From Roseateles terrae (GTDB taxonomy: Bacteria > Pseudomonadota > Gammaproteobacteria > Burkholderiales > Burkholderiaceae_C), in the NCBI RefSeq assembly GCF_014192155.1, contig NZ_JACHXO010000003.1, forward strand, positions 124,001 through 188,000: 64,000 nt of DNA. Direction: 5' to 3'. The stretch's first letter is position 1. Every line of letters begins with the position of its first letter. A program made the position numbers and the translations under genes. Shown one piece after another: positions 43,180-52,565 of the stretch. The notes below the pieces were generated by a model. The model saw nothing but the letters and a program-made list of their open reading frames with translations. It searched no databases and was not told where the DNA came from.

Positions 43180-44496
43180 ATGCGCCGCAAGCCTGTTGTC
43201 CTGTCGCTGATCATCCTGCTGCTGCTCGCCGGTGGCGGCTGGTGGTGGAAATCCCGCAGTTCACAGGCAGCGCATGCGGACGGCAGCCCCGCCACCGCAG
43301 GGGCACCCGGCGCGCGCGCTTCAGGCGCCGGCGGCATGCAGACGGTCGGTGTGGTGCCGGCCCGTCAGCAGGACGTGCCGGTGGTGGTGGAAGCCAGCGG
43401 CACGGTCGCCGCGCTCAATCAGGTCGACATCCGGGCGCAGACCACCAGCACCGTGCGCGAAGTGCTGGTGAAGGATGGGCAGTCGGTCACCCAGGGCCAG
43501 GTGCTTTTCCGCTTCGATGAACGGGCCGACCGGGCCAATCTCGACAAGGCCCGCGCCCAGCTGGCGCGGGACAAGGCCGCCCTCGCCGACCTGCAGCGCC
43601 AGTACGAGCGGGCCAAGGAACTCGTGGCCCAGCAGTTCGTCGCGCAGAGTGCGCTGGACACCGCACTGGCGAATCTGGAGGGCGGTCGCAGCCTGGTGAC
43701 GGCCGATGAGGCCGCCGTGCAATCCGCCCAGGTGGCGCTGAGCTACAACGAGCTCCGTGCGCCCTTCAGCGGCCGCGCCGGTGCGGTGAATGTCTGGCCG
43801 GGCAGTCTGGTGCAGGCCAGCGCCAGCGGCACCCCGCTGGTGAACATCGTGCAGATCGATCCGGTCGGCATCACCTTCAACCTGCCGGAAACCGAACTCG
43901 CGCCGGTGCTGGAAGCCATGCGCCCCGGCCCCAATGGGGCCCGCCCCGCCGCACCGGAAGTGCAGGTGATGCAGCCCGGCCTCGACACCGGCAGCCGTGG
44001 CAGCCAGGCCGAACCGGTGGCCCGCGGCAAGCTGATCTTCGTGGACAACCTGGTGGATGCGTCCACCGGCACCATCAAGCTCAAGGCGGAATTCGAGAAC
44101 AAGCAGCAAAAGCTCTGGCCCGGCCAGTACCTGCGGGTGCGCATGCTGCTGCGCAGCATCAAGAATGCGGTGGTGATTCCGCAGGCGGCGATCATCCTGC
44201 GCGGCACGGAGCGCCAGGTCTACATCGTGACGCCGGAGAAGACCGCGCAGCTCAAGACGGTGCGCCTGCGTTACGTCTTCGGTGAGATGGCGGTGGTGGA
44301 GGGCGTGGAAGCCGGCGCCACCGTGGTGCTGGACGGCAAGCAGAACCTGCGCCCCGGGGCACCGGTGAAGACCCAGCCGGCGGCCGTGGATCCCGCCGCA
44401 GCGGTGCGTCAGCAGGCGGAAGCCTCGGCAGCCGCCGCCACCCGGATGGCAGCAGCCTCCGGCAGCAGCGGCAAGTCCGACGGCACCGGCGAGTGA
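43180..44496 (+). CDS. RND efflux membrane-fusion protein (MdtA/AcrA-like)
   Basis: A 438-residue periplasmic adaptor of a tripartite efflux pump. One N-terminal membrane anchor (VVLSLIILLLLAGGGWWW, about 6-23) without a lipobox is followed by an Ala/Gly linker, the barrel-sandwich strand VVVEASGTVAALNQVDIRAQTTSTV, a coiled-coil hairpin (about 120-180: ADRANLDKARAQLARDKAAL and following) and the beta-barrel and membrane-proximal domains (VVIPQAAIILRG). The C-terminal tail is Ala/Ser-rich. It is followed 10 bp later by the RND pump gene. No outer-membrane TolC-like gene is linked, so a shared one is expected elsewhere. Confidence 0.94.
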   Translation: MRRKPVVLSLIILLLLAGGGWWWKSRSSQAAHADGSPATAGAPGARASGAGGMQTVGVVPARQQDVPVVVEASGTVAALNQVDIRAQTTSTVREVLVKDGQSVTQGQVLFRFDERADRANLDKARAQLARDKAALADLQRQYERAKELVAQQFVAQSALDTALANLEGGRSLVTADEAAVQSAQVALSYNELRAPFSGRAGAVNVWPGSLVQASASGTPLVNIVQIDPVGITFNLPETELAPVLEAMRPGPNGARPAAPEVQVMQPGLDTGSRGSQAEPVARGKLIFVDNLVDASTGTIKLKAEFENKQQKLWPGQYLRVRMLLRSIKNAVVIPQAAIILRGTERQVYIVTPEKTAQLKTVRLRYVFGEMAVVEGVEAGATVVLDGKQNLRPGAPVKTQPAAVDPAAAVRQQAEASAAAATRMAAASGSSGKSDGTGE

Positions 44497-44506
44497 AAGG
44501 TCCGGC

Positions 44507-47500
44507 ATGAACCTCACCGAATTGTTCATCCGGCGGCCCGTCATGACGGTGCTGCTGAACATCGCGCTGGTCATTGGCGGTCTGGCCGCCTGGAGCCGGA
44601 TCCCCGTCGCGGCGCTGCCCAGCTTCAACACGCCCATCATCAACGTGCAGGCCAGCCTGCCCGGCGCCAGCCCGGACACGATGGCGTCCTCGGTCGCGCT
44701 GCCGCTGGAGAAGCAGTTCTCCACCATCGCCGGCATCACCACCATCTCGTCCACCAATACGCTGGGCAACAGCTCACTGACGCTGGAATTCGATCCCTCG
44801 CGCGACATCGACGCCGCGGCCGTGGACGTGCAGGCTGCGCTGTTCCGGGCGCTGCGCGCGCTGCCGACCGAGATGACCACGCCGCCGTCCTACCGCAAGG
44901 TGAATCCGGCGGATGCGCCGGTGCTGCTGGTGGCGTTGACCTCGCCGTCGATCAACCTCTCCGAGCTGAACGACTATGCGGAAAACCTGATCACCCCGAG
45001 CCTGTCGACCATCGACGGCGTGGCCCAGGTCTCGATCTACGGCCAGAAGCGTTATGCGGTGCGCATCAAGGCCCGCAATGAACTGCTCCAGCAGCGCAAC
45101 ATCACGCTGGACGAGTTGCAGGCCGCCATCCGCGGCGCCAATGCCAACACCCCCGTCGGCACGCTGGACGGCTCGCGCCAGACGCTGACCATCCAGGCCA
45201 ACAAGCAGCTGCGCGATGCGCAGGCCTTCGGCGGCATCGTGGTGGCCACCCGCAACGGCGCGCCGGTGTTCCTGCGGGACGTGGCGGACGTGCAGGACAG
45301 CTTCGAGACGGTCAAGTCCTTCTCCAACTTCAACGGCGAGCGCTCCATCGTGCTGGCCGTGCAGCGCCAGCCGGACGCCAACACCGTCAAGGTGGTGGAT
45401 GCGGTCAAGGACATGCTGCCCCGCTTTGCCGCGCAGCTGCCGGCATCGGTGAAGATGAGCACGCTGAACGACCGCTCCATCTCCATCCGCGAATCGCTGC
45501 ACGACGTCTACTTCACCCTGGCGCTGACCGTCGTGCTGGTGGTGATGGTGATCTTCCTGTTCCTGCGCCGCATGGTGGCGACGCTGATCCCGACGCTGTC
45601 GCTGCCGATTTCGCTGATCGGCGCGCTGACGCTGCTCTACGCGCTCGGCTACAGCCTCGACAACATCTCGCTGCTCGGCATCACGCTCGCGGTGGGTCTG
45701 GTGGTGGACGATGCCATCGTGATGCTGGAGAACATCGTTCGCCACGTGGAGGACGGCATGGCGCCGTTCGATGCGGCCATCCGCGGTGCGCGGGAGATGT
45801 CCTTCACCATTCTCTCCATCTCGATCTCGCTGGTGGCGGTGCTGATCCCCATCTTCTTCATGCCGGGCGTCATCGGCCTGCTGTTCCATGAATTCGCGGT
45901 GGTGGTGTCGCTGTCCATCCTGGTGTCGGCGGTGGTGTCGCTGACCCTGGTGCCGATGCTCTGCAGCCGGTTCCTGAAGCATCATCACGAAGCCAAGGAA
46001 AACGCGCTGGGTCGCGCGTTTGAAGCGGGCTTCACCGGCCTCGTCAACTTCTACACCCGCACGCTGGACTGGGCCCTGGCCCATCGGATGCTCGTGGGTG
46101 GTGTGGCGGTGCTGAGCTTCATCGCCAGCGCCTGGCTCTACATTGCCATTCCCAAGGGCTTCTTCCCCGAGGAAGACATCGGACAGATCCAGGCCAGCAC
46201 CGAAGCGTCGGAAGACATTTCCTTCGCCGCCATGACGGTGCTGCAGGAGCGGGTGGCCGAGATCGTCAAGAACAATCCGGCGGTGGCCAGCGTGTCGGCG
46301 GCGGTCGGTGGCGGGGGCGGCGGCGGTCAGGTCAACACCGGCCGGCTGTTCATCAACCTCAAGTCGCGCGGCGACCGGCCCGCCATGCCGCAGGTGCTGG
46401 AATCGCTGCGCAAGGACCTGCGCACCGTCCCCGGCATCGCCGTTTATCTGCGCCCGGTGCAGAACCTGCAGCTGGGCGGCCGGCAGTCCAAGAGCCGTTA
46501 TCAGTTCACCCTGCAGTCAGTCAGCGCGGGTGAGCTCAACAGCTGGGCCGAGAAGCTCCAGGACAAGCTCAAGGCCGACCCGATCTTCCGCGACGTGACC
46601 AGCGATTCCCAGTTGCGCGGCCTGCAGGCGAATCTGGTGATCGACCGCGAACGGGCGACGCTGCTCGGCGTGCAGATGCAGGACCTGCGCAACGCGCTCT
46701 ACAGTGCCTTCGGCGAGCGGCAGGTCTCCAGCATCTATGCGGAGAGCAACACCTACCAGGTGATCATGGAAGCCACCGACGGCGACCGGCTGAGCGAAGA
46801 CGCCTTCAGCAAGATCTACCTGCGCGGCAAGAACGCAACGATGGTGCCGCTGACGGCCTTTGCCAGCGTCAAGCGGGAGCTGGGTCCGACGGCGGTGAAC
46901 CACCAGGGGCAGCTGCAGGCGGTGACGCTCAGCTTCAACCTGGCGCCGGACGTGCCCCTGGGCCAGGCCACCGGCCGGGTGGACGGTTATGCGCGGGAGA
47001 TCGGCCTGCCGCCGACCATCATCACCAGCTATGGCGGCGATGCGGCCGTCTTCAAGGACTCGCAGGGCGGCCAGCTGATGCTGATCCTGCTGGCGGTGGC
47101 GGTCATCTATGTGCTGCTGGGCGTGCTGTATGAGAGCTACATCCACCCGATCACCATCCTGGCCGGCCTGCCGTCGGCGGCGGTGGGCGCGCTGATCACG
47201 CTGGAGCTGGCCGGCATGGAGCTGACGGTGATCGCCACCATCGGCATCCTGATGCTGGTGGGCATCGTCAAGAAGAACGCCATCATGATGATCGACTTCG
47301 CCCTCGATGCGCAGCGCAATGGCGGCATGTCACCGGCGGAGGCCATCCGCGAGGCCTGCATCCTGCGCTTCCGTCCGATCATGATGACGACGCTGGCGGC
47401 ACTGATGGGTGCGCTGCCGATCGCGCTGGGCCTGGGCGCCGGCGCGGAATTGCGGCAGCCGCTGGGTCTGGCGGTGGTCGGCGGGCTGATCCTGTCGCAG

Positions 47501-47656
47501 GCGGTGACGCTCTACATCACGCCGGTGATCTACCTGGCCCTGGACCGCTTCAGCGGCACCGGACCGGACACGCGGGAAGTCGCGCACACGCGGCTGACCG
47601 AGCATCCGGCACAACCGGCTCATCCGGCCCATCCGGCGCCGGGTCAGGCGGATTGA
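44507..47656 (+). CDS. RND multidrug efflux pump, HAE1 family (MdtB/MdtC-like)
   Basis: A 1049-residue inner-membrane proton antiporter. The start LTELFIRRPVMTVLLNIALVI is typical; PGASPDTMASSVALPLE follows in the porter domain, and the proton-relay segment with adjacent acidic residues is in ITLAVGLVVDDAIVMLENI (TM4). The second half repeats the fold with VGIVKKNAIMMIDFAL. About twelve membrane segments and two large periplasmic loops are visible. A six-Gly run lies in AVGGGGGGGQVNTG within the second periplasmic loop. The tail is a PAHPAHPA repeat. Single pump gene rather than an mdtBC pair. Substrates cannot be told from sequence. Confidence 0.95.
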   Translation: MNLTELFIRRPVMTVLLNIALVIGGLAAWSRIPVAALPSFNTPIINVQASLPGASPDTMASSVALPLEKQFSTIAGITTISSTNTLGNSSLTLEFDPSRDIDAAAVDVQAALFRALRALPTEMTTPPSYRKVNPADAPVLLVALTSPSINLSELNDYAENLITPSLSTIDGVAQVSIYGQKRYAVRIKARNELLQQRNITLDELQAAIRGANANTPVGTLDGSRQTLTIQANKQLRDAQAFGGIVVATRNGAPVFLRDVADVQDSFETVKSFSNFNGERSIVLAVQRQPDANTVKVVDAVKDMLPRFAAQLPASVKMSTLNDRSISIRESLHDVYFTLALTVVLVVMVIFLFLRRMVATLIPTLSLPISLIGALTLLYALGYSLDNISLLGITLAVGLVVDDAIVMLENIVRHVEDGMAPFDAAIRGAREMSFTILSISISLVAVLIPIFFMPGVIGLLFHEFAVVVSLSILVSAVVSLTLVPMLCSRFLKHHHEAKENALGRAFEAGFTGLVNFYTRTLDWALAHRMLVGGVAVLSFIASAWLYIAIPKGFFPEEDIGQIQASTEASEDISFAAMTVLQERVAEIVKNNPAVASVSAAVGGGGGGGQVNTGRLFINLKSRGDRPAMPQVLESLRKDLRTVPGIAVYLRPVQNLQLGGRQSKSRYQFTLQSVSAGELNSWAEKLQDKLKADPIFRDVTSDSQLRGLQANLVIDRERATLLGVQMQDLRNALYSAFGERQVSSIYAESNTYQVIMEATDGDRLSEDAFSKIYLRGKNATMVPLTAFASVKRELGPTAVNHQGQLQAVTLSFNLAPDVPLGQATGRVDGYAREIGLPPTIITSYGGDAAVFKDSQGGQLMLILLAVAVIYVLLGVLYESYIHPITILAGLPSAAVGALITLELAGMELTVIATIGILMLVGIVKKNAIMMIDFALDAQRNGGMSPAEAIREACILRFRPIMMTTLAALMGALPIALGLGAGAELRQPLGLAVVGGLILSQAVTLYITPVIYLALDRFSGTGPDTREVAHTRLTEHPAQPAHPAHPAPGQAD

Positions 47657-47662
47657 AGATGG

Positions 47663-47687
47663 GGGGCGCTGCCCCTCATTTTGTTTT
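47663..47687 (+). terminator. Rho-independent terminator of the RND operon
   Basis: GGGGC-GCT-GCCCC (47663-47675) followed by a T-rich stretch (CATTTTGTTTT) starts six bases after the pump stop codon. The stem is short but GC-only and tightly closed. An alternative longer pairing with GCGCCCC at 47688-47694 is also possible. Confidence 0.7.
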
Positions 47688-47792
47688 GCGCCCCGGGTTC
47701 CTAAGCGGGCGGCAGGACGGCCCGGCGCGGGATCGCGCATGGTGCCCCGTCGCCGCTCAGTCTCTGTGCACCCAGCCGCGGTGAAATCCTGT

Positions 47793-48290
47793 TCACGCAG
47801 CTGCGGTGAAATGGCGCTTCAAGTCCACCGCTGCTGGCCAGGCGGCCACGCGCGCCTCGATCAGGTCCAGCACCCGCTCGAACCCCTCGACGGTGCCGAA
47901 GTAGGGATCGGGCACCTCATCCCGGCCCAGGCCGGTCATGCCCTGCAGAAACAGCGCCAGCCGCGCCGTTGAGCGGGCGGGACGCTGAGCCTCCAGCCCG
48001 CGCAGGACCTCCCGGTCCATCGCGAGCAGCAGGTCGAAGTCATCGAAGTCTTCCGGCCGCACGCGGCGCGAGCGCCAGCGGCGGTCCAGGCCGTAGGCGC
48101 GCGCCTGAAGGGCCTGCAGCGCCCGCTTGTCCGCCTCCTGGCGACGCGACGACGCCCACACGCCCGCCGAAGCCACCTCACTCAGCCCGAGGCCCGCGGC
48201 ATGGCCCCGCAACACCGCCTCGGCCATGGGGGAGCGGCACAGATTGGCCGCGCAGACGATCAGCAGGCGAGTCAAGGTCGGCGGCCTCAA
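47793..48290 (-). CDS. Low-molecular-weight protein tyrosine phosphatase
   Basis: A 165-residue phosphatase of the LMW-PTP/arsenate reductase fold. The P-loop IVCAANLCRSP has nucleophile Cys13, Asn16 and Arg19, and the acid loop EVPDPYFGT has the catalytic Asp. In Proteobacteria such enzymes often act on exopolysaccharide tyrosine kinases, but no kinase gene is nearby. The last 15 bases of the coding end (47798-47812) are repeated with one mismatch just beyond the stop codon (47773-47787), suggesting a small duplication at the 3' end. The next gene, rpe, is on the same strand 36 bp upstream. Confidence 0.92.
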   Translation of the reverse strand: MRPPTLTRLLIVCAANLCRSPMAEAVLRGHAAGLGLSEVASAGVWASSRRQEADKRALQALQARAYGLDRRWRSRRVRPEDFDDFDLLLAMDREVLRGLEAQRPARSTARLALFLQGMTGLGRDEVPDPYFGTVEGFERVLDLIEARVAAWPAAVDLKRHFTAAA

Positions 48291-48326
48291 TGATGCGGTT
48301 CAGCGATCCGGTTCAAAGACGGGATG

Positions 48327-49013
48327 TCAGCGCGCCAGCTCGGCGCGCATCGCGTCGATGACGGCCTTGTAGTCCGGCTTGCCGAAGATGGCCGAGCCCG
48401 CCACGAAGGTGTCCGCGCCCGAATCGGCGATCTCGCGGATGTTGTCCACCTTCACACCGCCGTCGATTTCCAGGCGAATGTCCCGGCCGCTGGCCAGGAT
48501 CATCGACTTGGCCTGCTGCAGCTTCTTCAGGGCCGACGGAATGAAGCTCTGACCGCCGAAACCGGGGTTCACGCTCATGATCAGCACCAGATCAACCTTG
48601 TCGATCACCCATTCCAGCACGTCCAGCGGCGTGCCCGGATTGAACACCAGACCCGCCTGGGCGCCTTCGCTCTTGATCAGCTGCAGCGTGCGGTCCACAT
48701 GCTGGCTGGCTTCCGGATGGAAGCTCACCAGATTGGCGCCGGCACGGCAGAAGGCCTGGGCCAGGGCGTCCACCGGCTGCACCATCAGATGCACGTCGAT
48801 CGGGGCGGGCGTGCCGTCCGGCTTGACCGCATGCTTCTTCAGCGCCTCGCAGACCATCGGGCCGAAGGTCAGGTTGGGCACGTAATGGTTGTCCATCACG
48901 TCGAAGTGGATCCAGTCCGCGCCGGCAGCCAGCACCTGGCGGACTTCCGCACCCAGGTTGGCGAAATCGGCGGAGAGGATGCTGGGGGCGATGCGATGGG
49001 TGGGAGGCGTCAT
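48327..49013 (-). CDS. rpe: Ribulose-phosphate 3-epimerase
   Basis: Interconverts ribulose-5-phosphate and xylulose-5-phosphate in the pentose phosphate and Calvin pathways. The 228-residue TIM barrel has [13 protein letters not shown], the metal ligands in [19 protein letters not shown] and DVHLMVQ, the [14 protein letters not shown] phosphate loop, and [11 protein letters not shown]. The start at 49013 ([11 protein letters not shown]) is preceded by a weak site; the upstream open frame is an overlap. In Burkholderiales rpe commonly lies between apaG and gph; here apaG is close (divergent side) but gph is at 26.6 kb. Confidence 0.96.
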   Translation of the reverse strand: MTPPTHRIAPSILSADFANLGAEVRQVLAAGADWIHFDVMDNHYVPNLTFGPMVCEALKKHAVKPDGTPAPIDVHLMVQPVDALAQAFCRAGANLVSFHPEASQHVDRTLQLIKSEGAQAGLVFNPGTPLDVLEWVIDKVDLVLIMSVNPGFGGQSFIPSALKKLQQAKSMILASGRDIRLEIDGGVKVDNIREIADSGADTFVAGSAIFGKPDYKAVIDAMRAELAR

Positions 49014-49122
49014 GACGGTGAGGGCCGCGGGCGGCGGCGTGGCACGGGAAAGTCCACGATTGTAGGAAGACGGGGACCGATGAGGGTGTCCGGAAGGCTG
49101 CGAGGGGCGATCCGGCGTCCCA

Positions 49123-50016
49123 CTAGCGGTAACGATCCACGATCCGGGCCAGTTCGCCGCTGGTCTGGAGCTGGCGCAGGCGCTCGGTGAGCCGCTCCAC
49201 CACCGGCTCTGGCAGACGGCGCGAGACGGCCACCAGCTGGGGCTGCTCCTCGAAGGCAAAGGGGCCAAATTCGACCGTGGCTTCGTCGATACCGGCCAGG
49301 CGCACGGCATGGCGCAAGGCAAGATCCTGACCGTAGACGGCGTCGGCCCGGCCACGCAGCAGCATGTGTACCGCATCCACTTCGGAGCGGGCGGCCTCGA
49401 CATGGTTCACGTCCGCCTGCTGCAGCGACACCGCCAGCTGACTGCCCTGCACCAGCAGGATGGGTTTGCGGCGGGCGAAGGCGCGCAACGCGGTCCAGGA
49501 CCTGGGCGTGGGCGTGCCGGCGCGCACCAGCAACACATGCCGCACCCGGTACAGCGGGATCGGCAGAAACCGCATCATTTCCCGGCGCCGCTCAGAGGGC
49601 AGCATGCAGAAAAAGATGTCCAGGTCATCCGTGGCCAGCATCAGCTCCAGCCGGCGCAGCGGCACCAGCCGATCCAGGCCCGTCAGATGCAGTTGGGGGT
49701 CTGCCTGCACCAGCGCGCCGGCCACTTCGGCACACAGGCCGGGATGCTGAGGATCGCCGGGGGAGAACTTGAGCGGGGAGCCACTTTGGGCGGCGGTGCG
49801 AAGGGTCAGCTCGGCAGCGCCGGCTGCGGGCGGGGCGGCTTCCGCCGCGCTCTCCATGCTGGCGGCCCGCGGCTTGCTCACTGCGGCGGCAGTGCCGGCC
49901 CCTGCACAGGTCCAGGGTGACACAGCGCCCAGGACGCCCGCCACACCATACAACCAGCCACGCCGCGACACTCGGACGTGGGACGTCACTTCAGCTGGAC
50001 CCTGAGGTGTCTCCAT
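49123..50016 (-). CDS. Periplasmic solute-binding protein (family 3 type)
   Basis: A 297-residue exported protein. The N-terminus has a twin-arginine-like [19 protein letters not shown] signal (RR at about 17-18) and an Ala-rich segment; the rest (about 75-297) has the two-lobed fold of amino-acid-type binding proteins: [49 protein letters not shown] and the final [15 protein letters not shown]. No transporter genes adjoin it, so it may act alone as a sensor or orphan receptor. The ATG at 50014-50016 is 57 bp from the divergent apaG start. Confidence 0.8.
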   Translation of the reverse strand: METPQGPAEVTSHVRVSRRGWLYGVAGVLGAVSPWTCAGAGTAAAVSKPRAASMESAAEAAPPAAGAAELTLRTAAQSGSPLKFSPGDPQHPGLCAEVAGALVQADPQLHLTGLDRLVPLRRLELMLATDDLDIFFCMLPSERRREMMRFLPIPLYRVRHVLLVRAGTPTPRSWTALRAFARRKPILLVQGSQLAVSLQQADVNHVEAARSEVDAVHMLLRGRADAVYGQDLALRHAVRLAGIDEATVEFGPFAFEEQPQLVAVSRRLPEPVVERLTERLRQLQTSGELARIVDRYR

Positions 50017-50073
50017 AAGATCTGTAGTCTTGTGGGGGCCAGCATAAACCAAGGCCCACCTAGAATCGATCCA

Positions 50074-50448
50074 ATGGCACATCCCGATTTTCACTGCAGC
50101 GTGGTTGTTGAACCGCTGGCGGACCAGACCTTCCCTGACCGCGGCCAGTACGCGTTCAGCTACACCATCACCATCGAAAACCGCGGCGATGTCGCGGCGC
50201 AGCTGATCGGCCGTCACTGGACCATCACCGATGCGAACGGCCACACCCAGGAGGTGCACGGCCTGGCGGTGGTGGGTCACCAGCCGCTGCTGCAACCCGG
50301 CGAGCGCTTCCAGTACAGCTCCTGGGCGCAGATCGCCACCAAGCAGGGCAGCATGAGCGGTCGCTACCTGTGTGTCACCGACACGGCCGATGTGTTTTAC
50401 ACCGACGTGCCTGAGTTCCTGCTGGCCGAGGCCGGCTCCCTGCACTGA
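50074..50448 (+). CDS. apaG: ApaG protein
   Basis: A 124-residue single-domain protein with the ApaG fibronectin-like beta-sandwich: FSYTITIENRGDVAAQLIGRHW, the glycine-containing LLQPGERFQYSSWA and the end region GSMSGRYLCVTDTADVFYTDVPEF. ApaG was named from its link to ApaH in enterobacteria; the biochemical role is still unclear, and the related domain in eukaryotic F-box proteins is a binding module. In Burkholderiales apaG is next to rpe, as here apart from the inserted binding-protein gene. Its stop codon overlaps the next ATG by one base (TGATG), implying translational coupling to the membrane protein downstream. Confidence 0.95.
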   Translation: MAHPDFHCSVVVEPLADQTFPDRGQYAFSYTITIENRGDVAAQLIGRHWTITDANGHTQEVHGLAVVGHQPLLQPGERFQYSSWAQIATKQGSMSGRYLCVTDTADVFYTDVPEFLLAEAGSLH

Positions 50449-52448
50449 TGCGAAAGCTGCGAGGCTGGGACCTCACGGCGCTGCTCAATGCGGCCCATCC
50501 CCAGGCGCCGCTGGCCGAGCGCAATCTCTGGCTGGTCCGGCTGGTGGACTGGCTGAGGCGCGCGCCGCTGAAGGATGTGCGCGCGAGTGCGGCGAAAGAG
50601 ACCGCCGACAGCACCCCCCTGCCGGTGCGGCGCCTGCGCCATCTGCTCACCCTGCTGGAGCGCCATCCCGAACATGCCCAGGCCTTCGCCGGCGTGTTGG
50701 CCAGCGTCTGGGCCGAGACGGACGCGATCAGCCTCTTTGCCGAAGTTGGTTTTGCGCCGCGCATGGCGCTGTGGGGCGAGTTCCTCGGCCGCCTGCGCCG
50801 CCGGCTGCTGCCGATGACGGCCGACACCCGCGACCTGGCCGAGCTGTTTGAACTGCTGTTCCACGACGAGGCCGACGCCGACTGGATCAACGCCATCGAC
50901 GACGAGCTGCTGGAACGCCTGAGCCTGCTTTTCGCCGGTGCGCCCGAAGGCGACTGGCGCGACGAGATGCGCAGCGCCATCACCGTGCTGGTGAGCGCCG
51001 TTCGATCCGCCGGACTCTCCGGCGCGTTGCGGGTGCGCATGGATCCCAAACGTCTGGTCAGCCGCCCTTTCCGCAATCTGGCCACGGCCTGGGAACGGGT
51101 GGAGCATTCTCTGGAAGACGGCGACCCCGCCCATCTGCCGGCCCAGCTGCAATATCTGCGGGCGCTGATGGATGAGTGCCGCGCGGCGGTCGCCTCGGTG
51201 CCCGACCACCTGGAAGAACACGGCGTCTCCGTCGATCTGATGTTCGGCGTGGAGCAGATGCAGGCGCGGCTGCGCCGCATCGAGGAACTGCTGGACTGCC
51301 TGCTGGCGGCCCATCCGCGTCGCGAGCTGCTGCGCCTGGTGGCCAATCTGGTCCGGGTGGTGCATGAGCGCCGCAGCATCCGCGCTCTGTTCGGCCGCCA
51401 CTATTCCCTGCTGGCCCGCAAGGTGGCCGAGCGCAGCGCTGAGACCGGTGAGCACTACATCACCCGCAACCGCGAAGAATATGGCGACATGCTGCGCCGT
51501 GCCGCCGGCGGTGGCGTGGTCATCGCGGGGACGACCTTCGCCAAGTTCGCCATCATGGCCGTGGGCCTGTCGGCGTTCTGGGGCGGCTTCTGGGCCGGGG
51601 TCAACTACGCCTTGAGCTTCGTCATCATCCACCTGCTGCATTGGACGGTGGCCACCAAGCAGCCGGCAATGACTGCGCCGGCGCTGGCGGAAAAGCTGCG
51701 CCACATCGATAGCGAACCCGGCCTGCAGAGCTTTGTGGACGAGGTGGCCCACCTGTTCCGCTCCCAGACCGCCGGCATCATCGGCAACCTCGCCCTGGCG
51801 GCCCCGATGGTGCTGGGGGTGCAGCTGCTGGCGGTGGCCGTCTTTGGCCGTCCGCTGGTGGGCGCCAAGGACGCCGACCATGTGCTGCACAGCCTGACCG
51901 TGCTGGGCCCGACGCTGGTGTTTGCCGCCTGCACCGGCGTGCTGCTGTTCCTCTCCAGCCTGATCGCGGGATGGGTGGAGAACTGGTTCGTCTTCTTCCG
52001 GCTGGACAGCGCCATCGCCTGGAATCCACGCATCGTGGCGCTGGTGGGCGGCAACCGGGCGCAGCGCTGGGCGCTGTGGTGGCGCGAGAACATCTCGGGC
52101 CTGACCGCCAACATCAGCCTGGGCCTGATGCTCGGCGTGGTGCCGGCGCTGCTGGGGTTCTTCGGCCTGCCGCTGGAGGCGCGTCACGTCACCCTGTCCA
52201 CCGGGCAGCTCGCGGCGGCGGCCGGGGCGCTGGGGGTGGACGTGGTCAAGCACTGGCCGTTCTGGCTGTGCGTCATCGGCATCCTGGGCACGGGCCTCTT
52301 GAACGTCGGGGTCAGCTTCACCCTGGCCTTCCGGGTGGCGCTGCGATCACGCGGCATCAAGCTGGCAGATCGCAAACGGGTGCGCGCAGCCATCTGGGCC
52401 CGCATCCGGTCCCGGCCGCTCAGCTTCTTCCTGCCCCCGAGGGGCTAG
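50448..52448 (+). CDS. Gcr-family membrane protein (annotated 'site-specific recombinase')
   Basis: A 666-residue protein. The N-terminal 350 residues are helical and charged, with no catalytic motif of serine or tyrosine recombinases. The C-terminal part has about six membrane segments (VVIAGTTFAKFAIMAVGLSA, YALSFVIIHLLHWT, IIGNLALAAPMVLGVQLLAV, LVFAACTGVLLFLSSLIAGW, LGLMLGVVPALLGFFGL, FWLCVIGILGTGLLNVGVSF). The family is named after a Neisseria gonorrhoeae gene-rearrangement factor, so databases call it site-specific recombinase. The topology argues for an inner-membrane role instead. It is translationally coupled to apaG. Confidence 0.8.
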   Translation: MRKLRGWDLTALLNAAHPQAPLAERNLWLVRLVDWLRRAPLKDVRASAAKETADSTPLPVRRLRHLLTLLERHPEHAQAFAGVLASVWAETDAISLFAEVGFAPRMALWGEFLGRLRRRLLPMTADTRDLAELFELLFHDEADADWINAIDDELLERLSLLFAGAPEGDWRDEMRSAITVLVSAVRSAGLSGALRVRMDPKRLVSRPFRNLATAWERVEHSLEDGDPAHLPAQLQYLRALMDECRAAVASVPDHLEEHGVSVDLMFGVEQMQARLRRIEELLDCLLAAHPRRELLRLVANLVRVVHERRSIRALFGRHYSLLARKVAERSAETGEHYITRNREEYGDMLRRAAGGGVVIAGTTFAKFAIMAVGLSAFWGGFWAGVNYALSFVIIHLLHWTVATKQPAMTAPALAEKLRHIDSEPGLQSFVDEVAHLFRSQTAGIIGNLALAAPMVLGVQLLAVAVFGRPLVGAKDADHVLHSLTVLGPTLVFAACTGVLLFLSSLIAGWVENWFVFFRLDSAIAWNPRIVALVGGNRAQRWALWWRENISGLTANISLGLMLGVVPALLGFFGLPLEARHVTLSTGQLAAAAGALGVDVVKHWPFWLCVIGILGTGLLNVGVSFTLAFRVALRSRGIKLADRKRVRAAIWARIRSRPLSFFLPPRG

Positions 52449-52565
52449 TCAACGCTCGTGGTCGTCAGGGCGTTCGCCGCCTTTACGGCCCGCGAACATG
52501 GTCCACCAGACAATGAATACGAGCAGCGCCAACGCGCCCACAGCCTCCAGCAGAATCACGCTCAT
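52449..52565 (-). CDS. Small membrane protein, 38 residues
   Basis: A short frame encodes one hydrophobic helix followed by a charged tail: MSVILLEAVGALALLVFIVW, then WTMFAGRKGG and a hydrophilic end. I recall similar hypothetical proteins with a FIVWWTM-x-GR-x-GE pattern in Burkholderiales, but I cannot check this. The ATG at 52563-52565 overlaps the start of the divergent mltA gene, and the stop is immediately after the Gcr-family gene. The ribosome site is weak. If it is not a gene, the hydrophobic stretch is chance. Confidence 0.55.
   Translation of the reverse strand: MSVILLEAVGALALLVFIVWWTMFAGRKGGERPDDHER

Noticed and set aside
43321-44880. A 519-codon minus-strand frame opposite the membrane-fusion gene
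   Set aside because: Antisense to a clear adaptor gene and pump start; no domain or start signal.
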